Assembly: GCA_003523055.1 (NCBI GenBank)
Contig: DPHC01000008.1
Span: forward strand, 14,588 to 78,587
Origin: Dehalococcoidia bacterium
GTDB taxonomy: Bacteria > Chloroflexota > Dehalococcoidia > Lucifugimonadales > UBA3495
DNA length: 64,000 nucleotides
Direction: 5' to 3'
This document shows, one piece after another, positions 1 to 8,597 of the stretch. Below the pieces are notes generated by a model. It ran no database searches. It was not told the DNA's origin and was given only the letters and a program-made list of their open reading frames with translations. Position 1 is the first letter of the stretch; each line of letters starts with the position of its first letter. The position numbers and the translations under genes were made by a program.

Positions 1-2
1 CT

Positions 3-488
3 ACATTCGATAATGTGCTAGCATTTGGAGTCTTTCATAACATTGAAGATGAAGTGGCTCTAAAAAATAGTATTTCTCAATGCAGTAGGGTATTAAAGCC
101 GTCCGGAAGGTTTTGTATTTCCATCAGACCTGACAACTTAGAAATGAACTTAAATGAATGGTATTGGAAAATTTCTGGCTATAAAAAACAAAATCATGGA
201 AATGACTCTACTACTTTTCATAGATGGTTGTTCAAAAAAAATGAATTTCAGCGAATCCTATCTAACAACAATTTACACACAGTTAAAGTGCATGCAGCTC
301 GCAATGTATCCATACTCTACCGGATAAAATGGCTTAGAACACAAAATAAAGACGAAACCTATCTGCGTTCTAATGGATATAAGTTGAATTTCTTAGGAGC
401 ATCAATCGATAGATTGATAACCTTCATAATGCCTAACCAATTTTGCAATGTGTTTGTTTTCATAGGAGAGAAGCGACCCCAATGGTGA
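3..488 (+). CDS. class I SAM-dependent methyltransferase, C-terminal part (5' end outside window)
   Basis: The reading frame is open to the window edge. A GTG at 15 is not the start, because the codons before it (T-F-D-N) continue into the motif FDNVLAFGVFHNI, which matches motif IV/post-II of class I methyltransferases (fDxV.....l.H). What follows (SRVLKPSGRFCISI) is the usual late beta-strand 'vLkPgG...is'. So only the C-terminal part of about 160 residues is present, and the SAM-binding glycine motif lies upstream of the window. The substrate is unknown. Its position at the head of a glycan cluster suggests methylation of a sugar, but this is inference. It overlaps the next gene by 7 bases, which indicates translational coupling. 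Confidence 0.75.
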   Translation, partial: TFDNVLAFGVFHNIEDEVALKNSISQCSRVLKPSGRFCISIRPDNLEMNLNEWYWKISGYKKQNHGNDSTTFHRWLFKKNEFQRILSNNNLHTVKVHAARNVSILYRIKWLRTQNKDETYLRSNGYKLNFLGASIDRLITFIMPNQFCNVFVFIGEKRPQW

Positions 489-1000
489 TCTGGATTATTG
501 GGATGCCCGGAGCTGGCAAAACAGCAGTTGGTGCACTACTGTACAAACAAATATCATCTGACTACAAAAATACAGTTTTTATAGATGGTGATGATATACG
601 CAATATCATGCTAAATGACTTAGGGCATACTATAGAAGACCGTAAAATAAATGCTACCAGAATTCGTAATCTCTGTAAGCATTTAGACAAGCAAAATATA
701 AATATCGTGTGCTCTATAATGTCTATATTCCAAGAAGATCGGGATTGGAATCGCGAAAATTATGAATCATATTACGAAGTATTCTTAAACACTCCTTTGG
801 AAATTTTAATTACCCGAGACCAAAAAGGTCTGTACTCGAAAGCTTATGACAATCAAATTAAAGATGTTGTCGGAATAGATATACCTTTTAATCCACCTAC
901 TAATCCTGACTTGATTATAAACAATGACCCTAAAATTATAAATTTACAACAAATAACTGAAACGATTTATGACGCTATACAAAAACAATTATCAAAATGA
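482..1000 (+). CDS. adenylylsulfate-kinase-like (CysC family) P-loop kinase
   Basis: 172-residue protein with a Walker A motif GMPGAGKT near residue 7, the FIDGDDIRNIM segment typical of APS kinases (nucleotide and APS-contacting DGDxxR), and the C-terminal signature RDQKGLYSKA...GIDIPFNPPTNPDL, close to the CysC pattern 'RDpKGLYkkA...ftGid.pYE.P..Pdl'. The ATG at 482 overlaps the preceding stop and puts the P-loop at the usual position; the longer reading from 443 only adds an overlap. Family enzymes phosphorylate adenylylsulfate to PAPS. No ATP sulfurylase or sulfotransferase is seen in the window. The CysC homologue of Campylobacter capsule clusters acts on cytidine diphosphoramidate instead, so the substrate here is open. 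Confidence 0.8.
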   Translation: MVIWIIGMPGAGKTAVGALLYKQISSDYKNTVFIDGDDIRNIMLNDLGHTIEDRKINATRIRNLCKHLDKQNINIVCSIMSIFQEDRDWNRENYESYYEVFLNTPLEILITRDQKGLYSKAYDNQIKDVVGIDIPFNPPTNPDLIINNDPKIINLQQITETIYDAIQKQLSK

Positions 1001-1611
1001 TTATGTACGTTTATACACTTACTAACATACTAAAAAAGAGACAAGACTACATGTACACTCCCTGGCATGGGAAAGATTTCATAACCGAGTACATTTCGAA
1101 CAGGAAGCACGCATTGTCAAAGCTAGAAGACAATTATACGACCGCAGTAAGTGAATACGAATTAATCAAAGATATAGAATCAACATTACAAATTCAATCA
1201 AGTCAAAAAACTCAAAATATAAACACTACCGCTATGTTGCTGGCATTAATTAACAATAATCTAGAACTCACAGATCATGCATCCGCATTATTTAAAATAG
1301 AATCTTTGCTAAAATCATTCGAAGTCAGAAAAAAGATTTACACTAAATACAATGAACTGTTTAAACCTTTGTCTAAAGAATTCTCAAATTTAGAAAATTA
1401 TATATTATTTTGTATAGTGTTACTAAAACAATTCACATTAACTAACGAATACAGGTATCTAAACACTATACTAAAGCTCAATGATCTGATTATATCAACA
1501 GGACTTGAGTCAGTAACAAAAACTAACAAGGCATTAATATCATTACTATTAACAAGAGAATTATCTTGTATACAGAAACTTCTACAAGAAAGATCCATAC
1601 AAGATGAATAA
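997..1611 (+). CDS. hypothetical helical protein in glycan cluster
   Basis: 204-residue protein that I do not recognise. It starts with an ATGA overlap on the preceding kinase stop, and its own stop overlaps the next gene by 8 bases, so it is embedded in the operon and almost certainly translated. The sequence is rich in K, L, N, I and S, has no signal peptide or obvious membrane span, and looks mostly alpha-helical with long amphipathic stretches (for example residues 30-70 and 140-200). There are no conserved catalytic motifs, and cysteines are few. The later in-frame ATG near residue 19 (YMYTPWHGKDF) is an alternative start. Because the kinase before it and the formyltransferase-like gene after it overlap it directly, it may be a partner subunit of one of them, but nothing in the sequence proves this. 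Confidence 0.6.
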   Translation: MIMYVYTLTNILKKRQDYMYTPWHGKDFITEYISNRKHALSKLEDNYTTAVSEYELIKDIESTLQIQSSQKTQNINTTAMLLALINNNLELTDHASALFKIESLLKSFEVRKKIYTKYNELFKPLSKEFSNLENYILFCIVLLKQFTLTNEYRYLNTILKLNDLIISTGLESVTKTNKALISLLLTRELSCIQKLLQERSIQDE

Positions 1612-2314
1612 GATTAATATCGGGTTATTAGGAGTGGATTCAATACGAACCAGAGCGTATATATCTGTGTTAACAAAATTAAATATTACTCTAGAAGAAG
1701 CAATCATATTAAGTGGAGGGAAAAGCCATACACCTGAAGTAATCGAAAAAAGTTCTTATTTCAATAATCAAATTCACTCCATAAAAATGCTTCAAGCTTT
1801 AGGAACTCCTATAAATATATTAGAAACTTCAGACATAAATGATACAACAGTAGTTACAGCTTTAAATCATTCACGCCCTAAGTTATTTATATACTCAGGA
1901 AGTGGTGGTTCAATTATTAAAAATAATATTCTATCAACCCAAAAACAATTCCTACACATACATCCAGGCATATTGCCTGAATACCGCGGTAGCACAACTA
2001 TTTACTATAGTCTTTTAAAAGAAAACAAATGTGGTGCCTCGGGTATAATTCTAGATGAAAATATAGATACTGGACCAGTAATTGCTAGCAAAGAATTCCC
2101 ACCACCAGATAACAGAAAGTCTATAGATTATGAATATGATCCTTATGTAAGATCTGCATTATTATCAGACATATTGACTTATTATCTACATAACGGAAGG
2201 CTACCTGAAAAAATCAACCAAAACAGAGAAGGTTTTAATTACTACATTATGCATCCACTGTTAAGACACATTACCATGCTTTCACAAAGTCACCCATCAA
2301 ATAGCGGAGTATGA
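1604..2314 (+). CDS. formyltransferase-like protein (Formyl_trans_N fold)
   Basis: 236-residue protein. The stretch LHIHPGILPEYRGSTTIYYSLLKENKCGASGIILDENIDTGPVI matches the Formyl_trans_N signature 'N-x-H-p-s-l-L-P-x-y-R-G ... D-x-G-x-I'. The His and the Asp of the catalytic N-H-D triad are present, but the Asn position is a His (H-I-H instead of N-I-H). It lacks the C-terminal domain of methionyl-tRNA formyltransferase. In glycan clusters such proteins N-formylate amino sugars using formyl-tetrahydrofolate. Here the product could be an N-formylated nonulosonic acid precursor, since the gene abuts neuB (1-base gap). The changed triad residue makes the activity uncertain; a non-formyl transferase or carbamoyl-type role is possible. 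Confidence 0.72.
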   Translation: MNKINIGLLGVDSIRTRAYISVLTKLNITLEEAIILSGGKSHTPEVIEKSSYFNNQIHSIKMLQALGTPINILETSDINDTTVVTALNHSRPKLFIYSGSGGSIIKNNILSTQKQFLHIHPGILPEYRGSTTIYYSLLKENKCGASGIILDENIDTGPVIASKEFPPPDNRKSIDYEYDPYVRSALLSDILTYYLHNGRLPEKINQNREGFNYYIMHPLLRHITMLSQSHPSNSGV

Positions 2315-2315
2315 T

Positions 2316-3356
2316 ATGAATACATTTTACATAGACAACAAATTGGTCGGAGGCAACCGCTGTTTCATCATAGCCGAAATCGCTCAAGCACATGACGGCA
2401 GTTTAGGTACAGCCCACGCATACATAGATGCTGTAGCGAAATCTGGTGCAGATGCCATCAAATTCCAAACCCATATTGCTTCAGCTGAAAGCACTCCAGA
2501 TGAACCTTTCAGAATAAATTTTAGCAAACAAGATGAAACAAGATATGACTACTGGAAAAGAATGGAATTCACAGAAAGTCAGTGGGTCGGGCTATATGAA
2601 CATTGTAATGAAGTTGGCATTACTTTTCTAAGTTCCCCATTTTCAGAGGAAGCCGTTGAATTGTTAGATAGCATCAACATGCAAGCTTGGAAAGTAGCAT
2701 CTGGAGAAATTAGTAACATACCTATGTTAACCAAAATTGCTGAAACAGGAAAGCCAATATTAATATCAACAGGCATGAGTGATATTGATGAAATTCACGA
2801 AACTCTGAATTATTTAACCCCGTATGAGAGCCCTGTCCTGATATTTCAAACGACTACTGCTTATCCGTGTCCTCCTGAAAAAATAGGTATAAACAATGTT
2901 CAATTATATAGGGATTTGTTTAATCTCCCAGTTGGGTTATCTGACCACTCAGGAACTATTTTTTCAGGTCTAGCCGGAGCAGCTATTGGCATTAACATGC
3001 TGGAAATCCACATAACATTCTCCAAACACATGTTCGGCCCAGACGTAACTGCTTCTATAACAACCGATGAATTAACGACGCTTGTCACAGGAATTAGATA
3101 CATAGAATCAATGAAAAATAACCCCGTAGACAAGAATCTAATAGCAGCTGAATTAAAACCACTCAGAGAATTATTTGCGAAAAGCATAGTAGCAAAGTCC
3201 AATTTACTGGAAGGGCATATTATTACTCTTGCTGACGTTGCATATAAAAAACCTGGGAATGGGCTATCTCCAGATAGCATATCGCAAATAATTGGTAAAC
3301 CATTAAACAAACCTGTGAAGACAGATAAACCAATTTTACTAACTGACGTAAATTAA
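2316..3356 (+). CDS. neuB: NeuB-family nonulosonate synthase (N-acetylneuraminate/legionaminate synthase type)
   Basis: 346-residue protein with the family's full architecture. An N-terminal TIM barrel carries FIIAEIAQAHDGSLGTA, AIKFQTH, ISTGMSD, TTAYPCPPEKI, LSDHSGTIFSGLAG and LEIHITFSKHMFGPDVTASI. A C-terminal SAF/antifreeze-like domain (about residue 285 onward) has LFAKSIVAKSNLLEGHIITLADVAYKKPGNGLSP. The family condenses PEP with ManNAc or a related 6-deoxy-diamino hexose to make a nine-carbon 2-keto acid. The SAF-domain Arg that reaches the partner active site in neisserial NeuB sits in an [R/K]P-G-x-G motif; here the residue appears to be Lys. The gene is immediately followed by a NeuA-type gene, so the product is probably CMP-activated. 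The exact substrate cannot be read from sequence. Confidence 0.9.
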   Translation: MNTFYIDNKLVGGNRCFIIAEIAQAHDGSLGTAHAYIDAVAKSGADAIKFQTHIASAESTPDEPFRINFSKQDETRYDYWKRMEFTESQWVGLYEHCNEVGITFLSSPFSEEAVELLDSINMQAWKVASGEISNIPMLTKIAETGKPILISTGMSDIDEIHETLNYLTPYESPVLIFQTTTAYPCPPEKIGINNVQLYRDLFNLPVGLSDHSGTIFSGLAGAAIGINMLEIHITFSKHMFGPDVTASITTDELTTLVTGIRYIESMKNNPVDKNLIAAELKPLRELFAKSIVAKSNLLEGHIITLADVAYKKPGNGLSPDSISQIIGKPLNKPVKTDKPILLTDVN

Positions 3357-3370
3357 TTAGATATTTAAAA

Positions 3371-4081
3371 ATGAAAGAATTAACAACATTAGCAATCATA
3401 CCTGCTAGAGGAGGATCTAAATCCATACCCAAAAAAAACATTGTCGACTTACATGGTATACCTTTGATAGCACACAGTATAAATACTGCGAAACAAACCT
3501 CATTAATAGATAAAACAATAGTAAGCACAGATTCGGAAGAAATCAAAGACATAAGTTTACAATTCGGTGCAGAAGTACCTTTTCTCCGGCCAGAAGACAT
3601 TGCTCAAGACCACACACCTGACCTACCAGTATTTATACATTGCTTAAAATGGTTAGCCCAAAACCAAGATTATGTTCCAGATTTCGTGATTCATTTACGA
3701 CCTACTACTCCATTTAGAGACATTTCCGTGATAGAAGATTGTATTAATCTCATGAAAAAAAACCTTAACGCAGATTCTTTAAGAGTTGTGACAATGTCCA
3801 AAGAACATCCATACAAGATGTGGACTTTCCAACCCTGTTCACTATACTTGAAACCATTATTAGATTCAGATATAGATGAACCTTACAATCAACCCAGGCA
3901 AGCCCTTCCTACAACTTTCTTCCAACCCGGATATATAGACGTAATTAGGACCAATACAATACTACAAAAAAACTCCATGTCTGGTGACAATATTCTAGGG
4001 CATGTGCTTAAAGACAGCACAATTGTAGATATAGATGACCAATTAAGTTTAGATTTTTCCAGATTTTTATCTCATGAATAA
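3371..4081 (+). CDS. neuA: CMP-nonulosonate cytidylyltransferase (NeuA type), first copy
   Basis: 236-residue nucleotidyltransferase. The N-terminal IIPARGGSKSIPKKNI is the CTP-binding signature of CMP-sialate synthetases (IPARGGSKgIP.KNi). It is followed by VSTDSEEI, RPEDIAQDHTPD and the LRPTTPFR motif that binds the sugar/CTP. It activates a 2-keto nine-carbon sugar as the CMP derivative for glycosyltransfer. The end of the gene overlaps the next reading frame by 8 bases. A second, divergent copy lies at 14459. In this position it most likely serves the product of the NeuB directly upstream. No C-terminal phosphatase or esterase domain is fused. Confidence 0.88.
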   Translation: MKELTTLAIIPARGGSKSIPKKNIVDLHGIPLIAHSINTAKQTSLIDKTIVSTDSEEIKDISLQFGAEVPFLRPEDIAQDHTPDLPVFIHCLKWLAQNQDYVPDFVIHLRPTTPFRDISVIEDCINLMKKNLNADSLRVVTMSKEHPYKMWTFQPCSLYLKPLLDSDIDEPYNQPRQALPTTFFQPGYIDVIRTNTILQKNSMSGDNILGHVLKDSTIVDIDDQLSLDFSRFLSHE

Positions 4082-5072
4082 TTTTCAAGATTACTCAAAC
4101 ATAAGTGCTCTGATAGTAGGCTTAGGATCTGTCGGAACAAGACATTTAAATAATTTGAAATCCATAGGTGTCAAAAACCTAGGTGTTTACAGATCTCAAA
4201 ATAATCATACAGTGCAAAATGCAGACCTAGATAATGTAAACATATATTATGACTATAAAGAGGCATTAGATCACGGGTACTCATCAGTGTTCATTTGCAA
4301 TCCTACTTCAATGCATATGGAATACGCACTAGAAGCAGCCTATAGTAAATGTAACTTATACATTGAAAAACCATTATCCAATAATTTAAACCATACTGAA
4401 GAATTAAAACATTTACAAAGAGCAAACAACTTAGTTGTCGCATTAGGGTACCAGTTTAAATTCCATCCAAATCTCAAAGCTATAAAAGAATGGCTAGGCA
4501 ACAATGCCATAGGCCAGATAGTTCATTGTGCTGCAGATGTAGGCGAATATTTACCTTCATGGCATCCATGGGAAAACTATAGAGACAGCTATGCTGCCAA
4601 AGCTGAACTAGGAGGAGGAGTAGCTCTAACACTCATCCATGAAATAGATTATTTGGAATGGTTACTCGGAGATCTCACATTGGTATCATCACATGGTGGT
4701 ACCTCAACAGTGCTGAAAACTGATGTAGAAGATTTCATAACAGCGACATTAATGACACCCAATAATACACCCTTGAATTTGCATATTGACTACTTGCAAA
4801 ATCCTGCTTGTAGAAAGCTAAAAATCATAGGAGAAAAAGGAATAATCGAATGGAATTATTACACAGGTACAGCTAATTTAACGATTTCGGGAAATATCGT
4901 AGAAACATCCCTCGTGGCAAAAAGCTGGGAAAGGAATACAATGTTTATAGAAACATTAAATAACTTCTTACAATGTACTCAAACAATGGAAGAACCGATG
5001 TCAAATTTAAATAATTCTAGCCACGGGCTGGAAATCACATTAAAAATAAAAGATTCAATAACTCTGTCATAA
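4074..5072 (+). CDS. Gfo/Idh/MocA-family sugar oxidoreductase
   Basis: 332-residue protein. The N-terminal Rossmann fold shows ALIVGLGSVGTRHLNNLKSIGV (GxGxxGxxH), then VFICNPTSMHMEYALEAA and the hallmark EKPLSNNL (residues about 98-105) with the catalytic Lys of the family. The C-terminal half has the Gfo/Idh substrate region, with GGGVALTLIHEIDYLEWLLG. Family members oxidise or reduce sugar hydroxyl groups with NAD(P). Similar genes accompany legionaminic acid and other nonulosonate genes in flagellin-glycosylation clusters (PtmF-like), so a role in making the amino-sugar precursor or modifying the acid is likely but inferred. It overlaps the preceding neuA by 8 bases. Confidence 0.85.
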   Translation: MNNFQDYSNISALIVGLGSVGTRHLNNLKSIGVKNLGVYRSQNNHTVQNADLDNVNIYYDYKEALDHGYSSVFICNPTSMHMEYALEAAYSKCNLYIEKPLSNNLNHTEELKHLQRANNLVVALGYQFKFHPNLKAIKEWLGNNAIGQIVHCAADVGEYLPSWHPWENYRDSYAAKAELGGGVALTLIHEIDYLEWLLGDLTLVSSHGGTSTVLKTDVEDFITATLMTPNNTPLNLHIDYLQNPACRKLKIIGEKGIIEWNYYTGTANLTISGNIVETSLVAKSWERNTMFIETLNNFLQCTQTMEEPMSNLNNSSHGLEITLKIKDSITLS

Positions 5073-5090
5073 AACTACTGTGAGGCTCTA

Positions 5091-6194
5091 ATGTACGATA
5101 TAAATTTTTTGCATAAAACAAATACTATAAAAAAAGACCTAATGAATGGCGATTTAACTTCAAAAGACATTATCTCTTTAGAAAAACAATTCGAAAACCT
5201 CCGGTCAAAGAACCCTCATGTCTTTAATATAGAAACTACTAATCACTGCAACATGACATGCCTCATGTGCCCGCGTACGAGCTTGATGACCCGTCAGGTA
5301 TCTTGGATAGATGATGAAACTTTTGAAAATGTTCTGGATCAAATGACTCCCCACAACCAAGATAATCTAGAAGAATTCTGGGATCATATTAAGACAGAAT
5401 ACGGCATAACTTTTGATGAACATTCAGAAAACGCATTTTATTTCTATGTAGTCTCACGATGTGTAATACTACATGGATACGGGGAACCTTTAGTAGATAA
5501 AAATATAATCAATCGTGTGCAAGCATGTACCGATAGAAATATACCTACATATTTCTCATGTGTTCCAGCCAATTTATCAGTTGAACGAGCAGAAAGTGTT
5601 ATGAAAGCAGGGTTAACTGTCATGAAATTATCAATCGACGCTTTAGATGACGTAAACGCTAAACGAATACGTGGCAGATATAATAATTTTGATAAAGCCT
5701 ATCAAACTGTTCTAGATGTGATAAAGATGAAAGAAGAGAAAGGATATAAAACCCTAATAGTGCCAACAATGATAGAACTTAACAGCGGAGAAGATAACAA
5801 AGAAATGCAACAACAATTCATAGATATGTGGAAAGGGCTTGATGTTTTTGCTTATGTAAAAAGCCAGGATAACCGATGGTATTATGAAGAAGACGAAGAA
5901 TTAGAAAACAAATCCCATTACGCCCAGCAGTACTGTGAATATCCATGGTCTTCAATGACAGTAATGGCTAATGGTGACGTAGTACCGTGTACTCAAGACT
6001 ATGACTGCGAAATGAAATTAGGAAATGTTAAAGACCAAAGTTTAGATGAAATATGGAATGGAGAAAAATATAATTTGCTCAGGGAATGGCATCTAAAAGG
6101 AAACTTCCCCAAAAACTTTAAATGCGTTGGCCGCTGTGACCAAACAAAGCTTTACCAAGTCATAGACAAAAACACTAAAAAAGCTTCAAAATAG
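5091..6194 (+). CDS. radical SAM protein with SPASM domain
   Basis: 367-residue protein. The canonical CxxxCxxC cluster is in TTNHCNMTCLMCPRTSLMTRQ (about residues 54-62), followed by HGYGEPLVDKNI (the GEPL motif) and KLSIDALDD. The C-terminal SPASM region has YCEYPWSSMTVMANGDVVPCTQDYDC...LGNVKDQSLDEIWNG and KCVGRCDQTK, cysteines suited to an auxiliary 4Fe-4S cluster. Between the first cluster and GEPL there is an insert of about 40 residues (DNLEEFWDHIKTEYGITFDEHS). It lies between two nonulosonate genes with a clear ribosome site (gtgaggctctaATG). Possible jobs are epimerisation, dehydration or deoxygenation of the sugar; the reaction is not predictable from sequence. Confidence 0.87.
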   Translation: MYDINFLHKTNTIKKDLMNGDLTSKDIISLEKQFENLRSKNPHVFNIETTNHCNMTCLMCPRTSLMTRQVSWIDDETFENVLDQMTPHNQDNLEEFWDHIKTEYGITFDEHSENAFYFYVVSRCVILHGYGEPLVDKNIINRVQACTDRNIPTYFSCVPANLSVERAESVMKAGLTVMKLSIDALDDVNAKRIRGRYNNFDKAYQTVLDVIKMKEEKGYKTLIVPTMIELNSGEDNKEMQQQFIDMWKGLDVFAYVKSQDNRWYYEEDEELENKSHYAQQYCEYPWSSMTVMANGDVVPCTQDYDCEMKLGNVKDQSLDEIWNGEKYNLLREWHLKGNFPKNFKCVGRCDQTKLYQVIDKNTKKASK

Positions 6195-6205
6195 AGGAGA
6201 TCCTC

Positions 6206-7114
6206 ATGACATCAGAACAGAATCAAATAAATATTGAAGATTTGATCAACCGACCTTCTCCAACTATCATCGCTGAAATAGGATGCAACCACAAAGGAGA
6301 TTTGGACACAGCAAAAGAAATGATCAAAATAGCTAAAGTATTCTGTGATGCACAATACGTCAAATTTCAAAAAAGGAACCCCAAAGAACTTCTTAGCTAT
6401 GAACAATATAATACTCCACATCCTATTGAAGAAAATTCATATGGGAAAACTTATGGAGAGCATAGAGAGTTTTTAGAGTTCTCAGTTGCACAACACCAAG
6501 AATTAATGGAATATTGCGAGGAAATTGGAATAGGCTACAGTAGTTCTGTGTGGGATATGACATCTGCTAAAGAAATAGTCAGCCTAAATCCAGATTTTAT
6601 TAAAATTGGTTCTCCATCAAACACTCACACTAAAATGATTGAGTATATATGCAAGGAATTTCATGGAGATATACACCTTTCCTTGGGTATGACTACACCA
6701 AAAGAAGAATCAGAAATCATAGACACATTTCAAAAATATTCCAGATTAAGCGACTTAGTGTTATACCATTGCACATCAGGGTATCCAGTTCCACCAAAAG
6801 ACATATGTCTTTTATCTATAAGTAGGTTGAAATCAGACTATCAGGAGCAAATCAAAGGGGTTGGCTTCTCAGCACATTACACTGGAATAGGATTAGATGG
6901 TCCTGCTTTTATATTAGGCGCAGATTACATTGAGCGCCATTTTACACTAGATCGTGCATGGAAAGGCACGGATCATGCAGCGTCATTAGAACCAGATGGG
7001 CTGAGAAGAGTACGTAAAGACACATTAACGATTTCACAGGCGCTCAGCTACAAAACCCAAGCTATTATGGACATTGAAAAACCAAATAGAATTAAGCTCA
7101 AATACACAGACTAG
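6206..7114 (+). CDS. NeuB-like TIM-barrel synthase lacking the SAF domain
   Basis: 302-residue protein. The NeuB barrel is clear: PTIIAEIGCNHKGDLDTA, AQYVKFQKRNP, GIGYSSSVWDM, IKIGSPSNTH, HLSLGMTT, HCTSGYPVPPKDI, GFSAHYTGIGLDGPAFILGADYIERHFTLDRAWKGTDHAASLEP. The metal-binding and PEP-site regions therefore look intact. It ends right after the barrel and has no antifreeze-like/SAF domain (normally about 60-70 residues supplying an Arg to the neighbouring active site). The substrate is thus probably different from that of the NeuB at 2316. A good ribosome site (agaggagatcctcATG) precedes it. It may make a second ketoacid sugar, activated by the NeuA-type enzyme at 14459. Confidence 0.85.
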   Translation: MTSEQNQINIEDLINRPSPTIIAEIGCNHKGDLDTAKEMIKIAKVFCDAQYVKFQKRNPKELLSYEQYNTPHPIEENSYGKTYGEHREFLEFSVAQHQELMEYCEEIGIGYSSSVWDMTSAKEIVSLNPDFIKIGSPSNTHTKMIEYICKEFHGDIHLSLGMTTPKEESEIIDTFQKYSRLSDLVLYHCTSGYPVPPKDICLLSISRLKSDYQEQIKGVGFSAHYTGIGLDGPAFILGADYIERHFTLDRAWKGTDHAASLEPDGLRRVRKDTLTISQALSYKTQAIMDIEKPNRIKLKYTD

Positions 7115-7123
7115 ATTGCTTAC

Positions 7124-8587
7124 ATGGATGCAGCAAACAAAAGAATAGCTTTATTAATAGAACAAGGATTCGGGGCACGAATACTATTACAAACAGATAT
7201 ACTAGAAACACTAATTAATTCTAACTTAAACCCTATCATCCTTACATCTGGGCCCGAAGCAATAGGAAATTACTTAAAAGATACTAAATTCTCTAAAATA
7301 CCTATTCATCATTTAAATATTGAAAAAAACAAAACCCTAAAGCTAAACACTCTCATACGATTATTATCGTTCATCAGACTTTTTTCTTTAAAAACTCGAA
7401 CAGTTAAAGATTTGTTCAAAATGGAATTGTCAGATAGTAAAGCAAGTCGGAACATTAATAATAAATTATTTATGATATTGGTAAGATTCTTCGTTTACAT
7501 TTCTAAAATAAATTATAGATTAATTTTTTTATTCATCCGGATAGAAAATAGAATTGCATTAAGAAACAGTAATGAGCTATTTTTTTCCAAATATAAACCA
7601 GACGTACTGTTAACAACAAGCATCGGAACGTTTGATAATGACGCTAATCTAATTCGAGAAGCTAAATCCAGAGGTGTCAAAGTAATTAGTTACATCTTAA
7701 GCTGGGATAACAGTACAGTACGTGGATTCGGAATTAATTTAACTGACGACATAATCACATGGTCCGATACGATGAAAAAAGAATTAACTACATTGCATCA
7801 CCTACCAGAAAATAAAATACATGTTGGAGGAGTCCCTCACTATGATACTTATGCCCGGCCTGATGCGTTGTGGAGTAAACACGAATTGTTTCATAACATG
7901 AAAATACCGGTTACCAAAAACGTGATCTTATTAGGCACCAAATCTCCCAATGCATACAAATCCAACATGCAAGTAGCCGAAATAATATGTGATTTGATAA
8001 GTTCTGAGGAATCACTAAAAGATTATATTTTAGTAGTCAGATTACATCCCCTATATTTCAGATCCTCAGGAAATGGAAGTAATTTAATATCAGAAGATTG
8101 GAATTCGCTTGTTGAAAAATTTGGTTCAGAAGTCATTAACATGGATTATCCGCAGATAATTGGAAACGACTTACGTTACTTTATGCCACAAGAAGAAATG
8201 GCTAAATTGGGATCCTTATTAAAGCATAGTAAAGTTGTAGTAAACATGTTTTCAACATTGAACATAGAGTCAAGTATTTTTGATATCCCAACAATAAATG
8301 TATGTTTCCAAGATGATTCCATGAAGAGCAATGATTATAAACAAGCTAGATTCAACATAGTCGCAGATTCTATACAAACACACAATCAAAGAGTAATCCA
8401 ATATGATGCCACTGTGATAGCTTACGAAAAACATCAACTGCTTGAATTACTTAAGGCATCTTTATCACATCCAGAGCAAAAAAAACAAGGTCGAGCAAAA
8501 CTTGTTAACTCGGAATGTGGAGAGAATTTAGGAGAATCTGGGGTATATATTGGTAAACTAATATCCAAATTATCCTATTCCGTATGA
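7124..8587 (+). CDS. GT-B-like glycan biosynthesis protein, tandem copy 1
   Basis: 487-residue protein, the same length as its neighbour at 8598 and related to it over the whole length. Shared segments include the (Y/P)xLSWDNSTVRGFG versus PHSWDNPTTKGYRG motif, KIHVGGVPHYDTY versus IIKVSGVAHWDDY, LVVRLHPLYFRSSG versus LLVRFHPLHVHRHTSG, and MFSTLNIESSIFDIPTINVCF versus QEYSTLILESTIFDKPTINIS. The pattern R-x-H-P followed by 's-t-l-x-x-E-s-x-x-x-x-P-x-i' is what GT-B folds such as CDP-glycerol glycerophosphotransferases and UDP-GlcNAc 2-epimerase relatives show around the nucleotide site. I would expect a glycosyltransferase or a nucleotide-sugar enzyme for the nonulosonate sugar. There are no transmembrane segments. 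The donor is unknown. Confidence 0.65.
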   Translation: MDAANKRIALLIEQGFGARILLQTDILETLINSNLNPIILTSGPEAIGNYLKDTKFSKIPIHHLNIEKNKTLKLNTLIRLLSFIRLFSLKTRTVKDLFKMELSDSKASRNINNKLFMILVRFFVYISKINYRLIFLFIRIENRIALRNSNELFFSKYKPDVLLTTSIGTFDNDANLIREAKSRGVKVISYILSWDNSTVRGFGINLTDDIITWSDTMKKELTTLHHLPENKIHVGGVPHYDTYARPDALWSKHELFHNMKIPVTKNVILLGTKSPNAYKSNMQVAEIICDLISSEESLKDYILVVRLHPLYFRSSGNGSNLISEDWNSLVEKFGSEVINMDYPQIIGNDLRYFMPQEEMAKLGSLLKHSKVVVNMFSTLNIESSIFDIPTINVCFQDDSMKSNDYKQARFNIVADSIQTHNQRVIQYDATVIAYEKHQLLELLKASLSHPEQKKQGRAKLVNSECGENLGESGVYIGKLISKLSYSV

Positions 8588-8597
8588 TTTATTACAT

